Source: JADFNO01 sp965369945 (GTDB lineage Bacteria; Planctomycetota; Phycisphaerae; Phycisphaerales; SM1A02). From it: a DNA stretch of 12,270 bases. Each line of letters opens with the position of its first letter. The first letter of the stretch is position 1. This document shows positions 6,663-12,270 of this stretch, in pieces. Where the stretch lies: contig CBDUST010000119.1 in the NCBI GenBank assembly GCA_965369945.1, positions 1-12,270 on the forward strand, in the 5' to 3' direction. The position numbers were made by a program, and so were the translations under genes. Under the pieces are notes generated by a model, which searched no databases, had not been told where the DNA came from, and saw nothing but the letters and a program-made list of their open reading frames with translations.

Positions 6663-6755
6663 ATGGAGGCACAGAGTATCGCCAACAACCTGAGCGTCGG
6701 CCAAGTTTCAATGGTCGGCACGGCGTTGGCCGATGACGGTTCAGAGCATGTCTGA
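6663..6755 (+). CDS. Possible 30-residue peptide gene
   Basis: An ATG at 6663 opens a 30-codon frame ending at TGA 6753-6755. The product (starts MEAQSIANNLSVGQVSMVG, ends DDGSEHV) has a balanced composition unlike the Arg-rich shadow frames nearby. The next base after the stop begins a perfect 12-bp hairpin, which would suit a true 3' end. Against it: no ribosome binding site, and the frame is open upstream only to 6594 without another start. The segment SIANNLS recalls flagellar rod/hook proteins, but the match is too short to mean anything. Family not recognised. Confidence 0.25.
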   Translation: MEAQSIANNLSVGQVSMVGTALADDGSEHV

Positions 6756-6783
6756 CGCGCAGGCATCTGTTGATGCCTGCGCG
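6756..6783. terminator. Perfect 12-bp hairpin upstream of the GSCFA gene
   Basis: CGCGCAGGCATC (6756-6767) and GATGCCTGCGCG (6772-6783) pair without mismatch around a TGTT loop. No T run follows on either strand, so classic intrinsic termination is uncertain. It lies directly after the stop of the 30-codon frame and 26 bases before the GSCFA start, so it may end upstream transcription or shape the GSCFA leader. Confidence 0.5.
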
Positions 6784-6809
6784 CCGTCCTGAAACCTAGA
6801 GCACAACTG

Positions 6810-7694
6810 ATGGCCTACGGCGAACAGTATCCACGAAGTCGCGCAATCTTCGAGGATCCGCAGGCGGCGATAGAGCAGTACATTCTGCCGGGTCACCTGC
6901 CCGCCGCGCCGTTCATTCACGAGCGCGACACCGTGGTCACGATGGGTTCCTGCTTCGCCGTCAACATCGGGCGCCAACTCCAGCAGCACGGCATCAACGT
7001 CGTGGTCAACCGGATCTCAGAAGACGCCAACTCGCCTCTGGCGAATCGTCTTCTGCTGGAGTATCTCATTGATCCGACGGTTGAACCGCAACGCACCCTG
7101 TTCGCCAGCCACTTCACTCCGGAAGCGGCGCGAGAGACGATCGATCCCATTACCCGCGCGTCGTGCGTCATCTTCACCGTTGGCGTCGGTATCTCTTGCT
7201 TTGAACAGCCGGGCGATCACCTGGTACTGACGCCTTATGGTGGATCAAAAGACTGCTATGAGTGGCGATTCGCCGAACCCCGTGAGGCCGCTGACGACTT
7301 GCGCGCGATCGTGGCCATGATTCGCCAACTGAATCCCGACGTGGCCATCGTACTTACGCTCTCCCCGGTTCCGCTATATCGCGGTATTCTCGCGAAGTCT
7401 CCATTCGTTGACGACTGCATCTCCAAGTCCGTTCTTCGCGTGGCGCTTCACGAGTTCTTCAACGACGCTCCGGCGAACGTGCACTACTGGCCATCATTCG
7501 AGATCGTTCGCTGGCTCGGAAGCCATCTGGGTCCGGTCTACGGGACGGAAGATGATCTGCCACGTCATGTGTCAGACGAGTTGGTTCGCATCATCACGAC
7601 GCTGTTTGTGCGCCATTGCACCAGCGTCAGTGCAACCGGCGACACGAATGACCCCGATCCTCTGGTGAGGGAAATCCTCCCCTCGCTCGGGTAA
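6810..7694 (+). CDS. GSCFA-domain protein (SGNH-like hydrolase)
   Basis: A 294-residue protein of the GSCFA family, related to SGNH/GDSL esterases and found in bacterial polysaccharide loci. The name-giving motif GSCFA is at 46-50, with Ser47 as the expected nucleophile. Also seen are LTLSPVPL at 182-189, VHYWPSFEIV at 224-233 and Asp249 with His253 near the C-terminus, fitting the family's later blocks. No signal peptide or membrane segment is present, so it acts in the cytoplasm if this start is right. The likely role is removal or transfer of acyl groups on a glycan; this is inferred from the family. The ATG at 6810 has no clear ribosome binding site. It converges on the capsule-type glycosyltransferase with only 18 bases between stops, and together with the DUF4910 and sulfotransferase genes suggests a glycan-modification locus. 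Confidence 0.88.
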   Translation: MAYGEQYPRSRAIFEDPQAAIEQYILPGHLPAAPFIHERDTVVTMGSCFAVNIGRQLQQHGINVVVNRISEDANSPLANRLLLEYLIDPTVEPQRTLFASHFTPEAARETIDPITRASCVIFTVGVGISCFEQPGDHLVLTPYGGSKDCYEWRFAEPREAADDLRAIVAMIRQLNPDVAIVLTLSPVPLYRGILAKSPFVDDCISKSVLRVALHEFFNDAPANVHYWPSFEIVRWLGSHLGPVYGTEDDLPRHVSDELVRIITTLFVRHCTSVSATGDTNDPDPLVREILPSLG

Positions 7695-7711
7695 CGCGGC
7701 GACGTCGCGTT
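7693..7711. terminator. Inverted repeat between convergent genes
   Basis: AACGCG (7693-7698) and CGCGTT (7706-7711) enclose 7 bases in the 18-base gap between the stops of the GSCFA and glycosyltransferase genes. An alternative 10-base palindrome GCGACGTCGC lies inside. It is a short stem that could serve as a weak two-way terminator. Confidence 0.35.
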
Positions 7712-7712
7712 C

Positions 7713-9344
7713 TCAGACCTGCGCGCCTGGAACCGACCGCTCGTCCGACAATGACGCGGCCGGATGGGGATTTTCGAACGGTTCGTTACACAGTACACCG
7801 CGGCAGATTGCATCGATAGATGGGTGCGCGCCCGGGGCAAGGTCTGCCGAACTGTCGATGAGCAGTTCGGTCACGTGCACGATCTCCGCGCGGTTCATAT
7901 GGGTGATCGGAATGTCATTGCGGAAGAACAGACCCCACGCGTATCGCCGGGCGAGTTGCTGGTCGATCGGCGGCAAATACTCCGTCGTGCACATGCGGGC
8001 AATGAGTTCCAGGTAGTCGGCCGGCGAATGCACTTCCGTTGCGATCCCCCGACCGGCATGCCAGCCGCCGCCCGCGAGCACAACGGGACAGCCGATGGCC
8101 GCGGCCTCGGCGGTAATCGTCGACGTAAAGGTGAGTACAACGTCGGCGAGTCGCACCAATGCCGACGCGGAGACGTCGGTGTCACCGGGAATGACGTGAA
8201 TGTTAGGCGGCAGGTCGCGCAGTCCATCCAGAGATGAATCCAGCGCAATGCGATGGTGCTCAGCCGGGTGCTGTTTGACAATGAGGTGATGTTGTGGATA
8301 GCGAGCCATCGCTTCGACGGTGGCTTGAACCCAGGCATTGGCGGTCGGAAACGCGGCTTCGTCGCCCATGCTCAATCCCGCGTCGAAGGAGACGTTGGGG
8401 AACATCGCGAACAGACGGCTGCCCGAGGGACGATCGGCGATACCGAGGTCGTACGCGAGATCGCTCGCGTCCGTGAGCGTCGCCCGCCATTTGTCGGAAC
8501 GGTACTCGAACGGCACACGTTCGCGTCGGCGCAGATATTCTTCCAACAACTGATCCTCGTCCGCGGTGAGCGGTTCGTGTTTCCAAGTGTTCCATCCCGC
8601 CATGAGGGCCGTGCCGGCCGGGGGGCGATCGGTTTCAAATCGAATGCTGGTCCCGCGAATCCCGCACCGCATGATGTCGACCGGAATGTTCATTCTGCGG
8701 GCCACCGCGCGGAAGACACCCCAGTCGATCTTCTTGCCGTCGTCGAGGAGAACCTTGTCGATCTCCAACTCGCGGTAGGCCCCTTCGGCGATCTCGACTA
8801 GCACAGAGGCGGCCGCCGTGAACGCGCGGGCCGATCGCTCGACCGCCGGATCATCGAGGTCGACACCGCCGATTTTGTAGAACGACTCCACTGACTTTCG
8901 TATCAGCAGTCCGAGGTCGATGTCTCGGTAGGAGTGATCGAACAACTTCTCTCGGGGCATGCCCACGGAGCGTTCCTTGAGCGTCTCCATGCGCTCCGCT
9001 GAGAGGTAGTGACTGTACCAACGGTACGGGAGCTTCATCGCCTCGGCGTTCTGACCACTGTTGCGATAACACCATCGAGTACACGCGCTTTCATAATGAT
9101 CCACCTTTCGCAACGTGCACGCAGGCAGCAACGCATCGCACATGAGCGCAGTGACGTCCGCCCCACGAACGCGCAGCGCCTGACCGATCACGCCGAGCAG
9201 CGCCCACTGGAGTTCGCCGCCGGAGAGGCCGGGTATGAGAATGCGATGGTGCTGACGATCTTCGAGCGGGAAACATGGAAGTTCATCGACAAAAATCGAT
9301 CGCAATCGTTCGGCGAATGCATCGCCTCGCAGGTAGAGATTCAT
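7713..9344 (-). CDS. Capsule-type glycosyltransferase (GT-B like)
   Basis: A 543-residue protein resembling capsule polysaccharide biosynthesis proteins (KpsC/KpsS-like, GT-B fold). The C-terminal half has the typical blocks: LFAMFPNVSFDAG near 311-323, HHLIVKQHPAEHH at 352-364, NIHVIPGD at 381-388 and a nucleotide-sugar binding run with ADVVLTFTSTITAEAA near 400-415, IGCPVV at 417-422 and AGGGWHAGRG at 424-433. The N-terminal half has LIPGLSGGELQWALL and a group of Cys at 69, 76, 88 and 92, like the Cys-rich region of related surface-carbohydrate proteins. No signal peptide; expected in the cytoplasm. The start at 9344 has GGAG only 2 bases upstream, with GGAA 7 bases upstream as an alternative. 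It stands alone on the minus strand, convergent with GSCFA and divergent from DUF4910. The donor and acceptor sugars are unknown. Confidence 0.85.
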   Translation of the reverse strand: MNLYLRGDAFAERLRSIFVDELPCFPLEDRQHHRILIPGLSGGELQWALLGVIGQALRVRGADVTALMCDALLPACTLRKVDHYESACTRWCYRNSGQNAEAMKLPYRWYSHYLSAERMETLKERSVGMPREKLFDHSYRDIDLGLLIRKSVESFYKIGGVDLDDPAVERSARAFTAAASVLVEIAEGAYRELEIDKVLLDDGKKIDWGVFRAVARRMNIPVDIMRCGIRGTSIRFETDRPPAGTALMAGWNTWKHEPLTADEDQLLEEYLRRRERVPFEYRSDKWRATLTDASDLAYDLGIADRPSGSRLFAMFPNVSFDAGLSMGDEAAFPTANAWVQATVEAMARYPQHHLIVKQHPAEHHRIALDSSLDGLRDLPPNIHVIPGDTDVSASALVRLADVVLTFTSTITAEAAAIGCPVVLAGGGWHAGRGIATEVHSPADYLELIARMCTTEYLPPIDQQLARRYAWGLFFRNDIPITHMNRAEIVHVTELLIDSSADLAPGAHPSIDAICRGVLCNEPFENPHPAASLSDERSVPGAQV

Positions 9345-9395
9345 AGCTCCATTCCGGTCAACGCACTGGCGGCGACGATTGCAGATTCAGCCGTC

Positions 9396-9408
9396 GCCAA
9401 CTGTTGGC
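9396..9408. promoter_or_regulatory. 13-base palindrome, possible operator
   Basis: GCCAAC-T-GTTGGC is a perfect palindrome 52 bases upstream of the glycosyltransferase start (minus strand). Its position in a divergent promoter region suits a binding site for a dimeric regulator, but no regulator gene is in the window. Chance cannot be excluded. Confidence 0.3.
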
Positions 9409-9479
9409 CAGATCCGCACGAACATCGAGCGGCCGACATGTTTCGCCACTCAGCCTGAACACCCGGTTCGATGTTCGAA

Positions 9480-9538
9480 GATTCGGTGGCCATTGGTGCC
9501 GCTGGTATCGGCCAGTCGTCGGCACCATGACCAGAATC
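9480..9538. other. Long imperfect hairpin in divergent intergenic region
   Basis: A 59-base inverted repeat with 22 pairs. From outside in: GATTC/GAATC, TGG/CCA, CAT/ATG, GGTGCCG/CGGCACC and CTGG/CCAG, around a TATCGG loop. The interruptions are small: a 2-base bulge, a one-base mismatch, a one-base bulge and a 4-base bulge (TCGT). No T run follows on either strand. It lies 136 bases upstream of the glycosyltransferase start and 142 bases upstream of DUF4910, in the middle of a 336-base region with no convincing gene. It may be a structured leader, a small RNA or a remnant of a palindromic repeat. Confidence 0.55.
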
Positions 9539-9644
9539 CAGTTCAACTCCAGATTACAGAAGCCAGAAGAGCCCGGCACGGTAGCCCGTCGTGTGCGCCG
9601 GGCCGATGATCCGTTTGAGTTCCTCCACCGGCACACCCCCGCCG

Positions 9645-9673
9645 TTGCTCTCCCCATAGGGCTCGGTTATTCT
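9645..9673 (+). promoter_or_regulatory. Sigma-70-like promoter for a leaderless DUF4910 message
   Basis: TTGCTC (9645-9650) and TATTCT (9668-9673) are spaced by exactly 17 bases and resemble -35 and -10 boxes (3 of 6 and 4 of 6 matches to consensus). Only 7 bases separate the -10 box from the ATG at 9681, so transcription would begin at or next to the start codon. No ribosome binding site is present, which agrees with a leaderless message. Confidence 0.45.
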
Positions 9674-9680
9674 CGAACCC

Positions 9681-11087
9681 ATGTCAGCACCAGTACCGAA
9701 AGAGTCGCCGAAGTTCGCGAGCGACTGGAGCATTCCGGACCTCGACGGACGGCGCATGGAGCTCATGGACCTGGCGCAGCAGCTCTTCCCCATTCATCGA
9801 ACACTGGTCAACCGCGGTTTCGATCAATCGCTTGAGATACTCCAACAGCACCTGCCCCTCACGATCGACGGCTATCGAAGTGGCACGCCCGTCTGGGACT
9901 GGGTCATTCCCAACGCGTGGGATGTGAACGAAGCATGGATCGAGCGTCTCGATGGCGAACGACTCGTTGACTTCCGCGACAGCAACATCCACCTCTCCGC
10001 GTACAGCGTGCCGTTCGACGGCGTCGTGACTCACGAGGACCTCCTGAAGCACGTGGCGATTCATCCCGATCTTCCGGACGCCATCCCCTACAACTACCTC
10101 TACTACAATCGCGGCTGGCAGTTCAACGTCACCCACCACCAGTTCGCCCGCTTCACCGACGACCACTACCGCGTCAGAATCGATATCGATGAGCGACCTG
10201 GCGAATTGAAGGTGGGGTCGTATCGTCTTCCCGGCGAAACCGACGACGAGATCATCATCTCGACCTACCTCTGCCACCCCTCGATGGCGAACGACAACCT
10301 CTCTGGTGTTCTGGTAGCGACGGAACTCATGCGGCAACTCTCGCGTCTGCCCCGTCGCCGACAGACCTGGCGGTTGCTGATTCTTCCCGAGACGATTGGC
10401 GTGCTGACCTGGCTCTCCCACAACGAGGAGCTCCTTCCCCGCATACGGGGCGCGTACACCGTCTATGACTGCGGAGACTCCGGTCCCATCACCTACAAAC
10501 AGTCGTGGTTTCCGGGAGCCGACGTTGATGCGGCCGCGGCCCACGTGCTTCGTCACTACGCGACTCGCGGAGGCGAAGCTCGCGTCATTCCCTGGCACCC
10601 TTCCGGGTCCGATGAGCGACAGTTCAATGCCCCCGGCGTGCGCATCGCAGGGGGAAGTTTCATGCGTACGCCGCCGGGCGAGTTTGCCGAATATCACACC
10701 TCACTCGATACGCTCGACATTCTTGATCCCGATGCGCTGCTCGATTCCGTACAGACGCTCTTCCGGATCTGCCGGGTGCACGACGAGAATCGCGTACTCG
10801 CGCCGACCTATCGCGGCGAACCCTGTTTCTCCCGGCACGAGATCGAGTACCCCTCGGAATACGACGATCGAGGCGATGAATCGAAAATGCTGGTCAAGAA
10901 GCTCATCTACGAACTCGACGGCCGCCGCTCGCTGCTGGAAATCGCCGACCGATGGAACGAGCCGTTACACCGGGTCGTGGATATCGTGCGCAGTTTCGAG
11001 AGGGCCGGCCTGGCCCACGAGGTTCTCGGGACCGAGTCGGTCGTCGAACCGAAGCCGATGCGAGGGCATCAGGGAGTTTCGCCGTGA
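9681..11087 (+). CDS. DUF4910 aminopeptidase-like protein
   Basis: A 468-residue protein of the DUF4910 family, which has an M28-like aminopeptidase fold and is often encoded in surface-polysaccharide loci; the true substrate is not known. An N-terminal DUF2172-type part (to about 160) has WDWVIPNAWDVNEAWI near 72-87. The metal-binding and catalytic positions seem intact: His199 and Asp205 in CHPSMANDNLSG, Glu237 in PETIG, Asp311 in GSDERQ and His339 in EYHTSLD. The C-terminal 60 residues or so (401-450) read as a winged-helix-like domain (LIYELDGRRSLLEIADRWN). No signal peptide; cytoplasmic. No ribosome binding site precedes the ATG; a promoter lies just upstream. The sulfotransferase start overlaps its stop by four bases (GTGA), so the two are translationally coupled. 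Confidence 0.9.
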   Translation: MSAPVPKESPKFASDWSIPDLDGRRMELMDLAQQLFPIHRTLVNRGFDQSLEILQQHLPLTIDGYRSGTPVWDWVIPNAWDVNEAWIERLDGERLVDFRDSNIHLSAYSVPFDGVVTHEDLLKHVAIHPDLPDAIPYNYLYYNRGWQFNVTHHQFARFTDDHYRVRIDIDERPGELKVGSYRLPGETDDEIIISTYLCHPSMANDNLSGVLVATELMRQLSRLPRRRQTWRLLILPETIGVLTWLSHNEELLPRIRGAYTVYDCGDSGPITYKQSWFPGADVDAAAAHVLRHYATRGGEARVIPWHPSGSDERQFNAPGVRIAGGSFMRTPPGEFAEYHTSLDTLDILDPDALLDSVQTLFRICRVHDENRVLAPTYRGEPCFSRHEIEYPSEYDDRGDESKMLVKKLIYELDGRRSLLEIADRWNEPLHRVVDIVRSFERAGLAHEVLGTESVVEPKPMRGHQGVSP

Positions 11088-12097
11088 GCGAATGGCTTAA
11101 TCGCCCCATCTTCTTTGCTGGTCACCGAAAATCGGGCACAACGCTGCTCCTGAATCTCTTCGACCGCCACCCGCAACTCTGCGTTTTTCCCTCTGACAGT
11201 GGGTTTTTCTACGCCTGGTATCCGCGCTATGCCGCGGCCGAGAAGAGCGACAAGGAGAGGATCGATCGACTCGTCGACGTTATGTTCGCGAACCTGCGCC
11301 GCGATCTTGAGAAGTTGGAGACAGCGGATGGCGGGCCGGACTTCGATGAGTTGGAACGGCGATTCCGCGAGCGCATGACCGGTCGTACCGTGACGCCGGC
11401 GAGCATCCTGCGCGAAGCGATCGGTGCGTACCACAGTATCACCGAGAGTTCGGCGCCCCCTCCTCGCGGATGGGTTGAGAAGACAACGTCGACCGAGATC
11501 TACGCGTCCGAAGTGATGGACTGGTACCCAAAGGCGAAGATCGTTCACCTGGTGCGCGATCCACGCGACAACTTCGGTTCCCTCAAATCAGGGTGGACCC
11601 GTCGTTATCGCGAACACAACGACACCGTGGAACGCCTCCTGCAGAGCATGCTAGATCGCGGCGGCCTCGGGTTCCGCCTTGCGTCTCTGAACGCAGAGCG
11701 TTTTGGCCCGAAACACTATCGCGTGATTCGCTACGAGGATCTGGTGCAAACACCGGAGCCGGTGCTGGGCGACCTCTGCGACTTTCTCGAAATCGACTTC
11801 GACCCCGTTCTGCTGCGTCCTTCCCTTTGCGGTCTTCCGTGGCGGGGCAACAACTTCGACGGTCTCACCTTCGACGGCCCTTCCGCAATCAACGTCGGTC
11901 GCTGGCGCGAGCGGATCAATGAGCACGAGGCCTGCGTCATCGAGTTCTACTTCAGCGAGCTCATGGAGCGATGGGGATACGCGCCAGCCTTCACGCCGGC
12001 CGAACGGGCCGACGCCGCACGAGAGCACTACAAGTGGCACAATTTTGTGCAGCAGTACTCGGTCTTCTCCGGAGCGGATACGTTCCAACCGACGTAG
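11084..12097 (+). CDS. Sulfotransferase family protein
   Basis: A 337-residue PAPS-dependent sulfotransferase. The 5'-phosphosulfate binding loop is FFAGHRKSGTTLLL at 10-23, with Lys16, Ser17, Gly18 and Thr19-20. The 3'-phosphate binding region is IVHLVRDPRDNFGS at 153-166, with Arg158 and Ser166. RYEDL at 216-220 and GRWR at 272-275 are usual in this family. No membrane segment or signal peptide; cytoplasmic. The GTG at 11084 overlaps the DUF4910 stop, with GGGAG 7 bases upstream; a longer frame from 10952 is rejected because it runs over the upstream gene. It most likely puts sulfate on a sugar of the surface glycan made by this locus; a small-molecule or lipid acceptor is possible. It is the last gene of the pair; the 173 bases after it show no clear gene or terminator. 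Confidence 0.92.
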   Translation: MSEWLNRPIFFAGHRKSGTTLLLNLFDRHPQLCVFPSDSGFFYAWYPRYAAAEKSDKERIDRLVDVMFANLRRDLEKLETADGGPDFDELERRFRERMTGRTVTPASILREAIGAYHSITESSAPPPRGWVEKTTSTEIYASEVMDWYPKAKIVHLVRDPRDNFGSLKSGWTRRYREHNDTVERLLQSMLDRGGLGFRLASLNAERFGPKHYRVIRYEDLVQTPEPVLGDLCDFLEIDFDPVLLRPSLCGLPWRGNNFDGLTFDGPSAINVGRWRERINEHEACVIEFYFSELMERWGYAPAFTPAERADAAREHYKWHNFVQQYSVFSGADTFQPT

Positions 12098-12270
12098 TTC
12101 CAGACATGCGACGTTGCAGGAGCGAGTCAGGCCCAGACCGCCGACGGCCCGTATCCCCCCATCGCGACCACCCCGCATTCGTTTGGCATCGTGATGCACG
12201 GTCAACTCCGCCGCGAAACTCCCCGGTCGGAACCCTCTTCATAACCACTCGCGCGCGACATCGGAGAGAG

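Noticed and set aside
5998..6693. A 231-residue plus-strand frame after the SDR terminator
   Set aside because: Arg-, Ala- and Ser-rich with no motif; it overlaps the better Coq4-like frame in another phase.
9468..9480. GGTTCGATGTTCGAA looking like a tRNA T-arm
   Set aside because: No matching acceptor, D or anticodon arms around it.
9404..9835. A 143-residue plus-strand frame across the divergent region
   Set aside because: It runs into the DUF4910 gene in another phase, has shadow-like composition and crosses the long hairpin.
9684..10697. A 337-residue minus-strand open frame opposite the DUF4910 gene
   Set aside because: It mirrors a gene with intact metal-binding motifs; its Val- and Gly-rich composition is what antisense G+C-rich sequence gives.
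12186..12197. GCATC-GT-GATGC palindrome after the sulfotransferase gene
   Set aside because: Five-base arms with a two-base centre cannot form a good hairpin and no T run follows; not called a terminator.

Overview
The window most likely comes from a Planctomycetota chromosome, probably of the Phycisphaerae type. The inference rests on four things: high G+C with strongly G/C-ending codons, a secreted protein with a planctomycete-style PEP-CTERM tail, a DUF1800/DUF1501 gene pair (a pairing very common in this phylum), and a surface-polysaccharide locus with a sulfotransferase. No rRNA or tRNA gene, CRISPR array or insertion sequence was found.

Left part (1-4986). This part lies mostly on the minus strand. 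It opens with a small secreted PEP-CTERM protein (60-569). A stretch with no intact gene follows (570-1155); it holds a gene-like reading frame with no usable start. Next is a three-gene operon read right to left: an unrecognised polytopic membrane protein (3823-4350), a DUF1800 protein with a Tat/lipoprotein leader (2319-3776), and a DUF1501 protein (1156-2304). Gaps inside the operon are 46 and 14 bases, and each gene has a clear ribosome binding site. The operon leader (4351-4704) contains several hairpins and the second copy of a 30-base element whose first copy lies at 23-52; the two match at 27 of 30 positions. A 93-residue lipoprotein-like gene (4705-4986) sits upstream of the leader.

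Middle (4987-6809). A plus-strand short-chain dehydrogenase/reductase gene (5220-5966) ends in a strong hairpin terminator. The next 800 bases look like decayed or accessory DNA. They hold a short frame resembling the N-terminal half of a Coq4-like protein (6080-6523) and a 30-codon frame whose stop is followed directly by a perfect 12-bp hairpin.

Right part (6810-12097). This is a surface-polysaccharide locus. It has a GSCFA-domain hydrolase (plus), a large capsule-type glycosyltransferase (minus, convergent with it), and then, divergently, a DUF4910 aminopeptidase-like protein overlapping a sulfotransferase by four bases (plus). A reasonable reading is that the glycosyltransferase builds or extends a surface glycan, the GSCFA protein adds or removes acyl groups, and the sulfotransferase adds sulfate from PAPS. 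The DUF4910 protein is of a family often seen in such loci, but its substrate is unknown. The 336-base divergent region 9345-9680 carries a palindrome, a long 22-bp hairpin and a promoter placed so that the DUF4910 message may be leaderless. The last 173 bases (12098-12270) show no convincing gene.

No complete, clearly new multi-gene system was found. The best leads are the two-copy structured element, the hairpin-rich divergent region with its leaderless-type promoter, and the membrane protein leading the DUF1800/DUF1501 operon.
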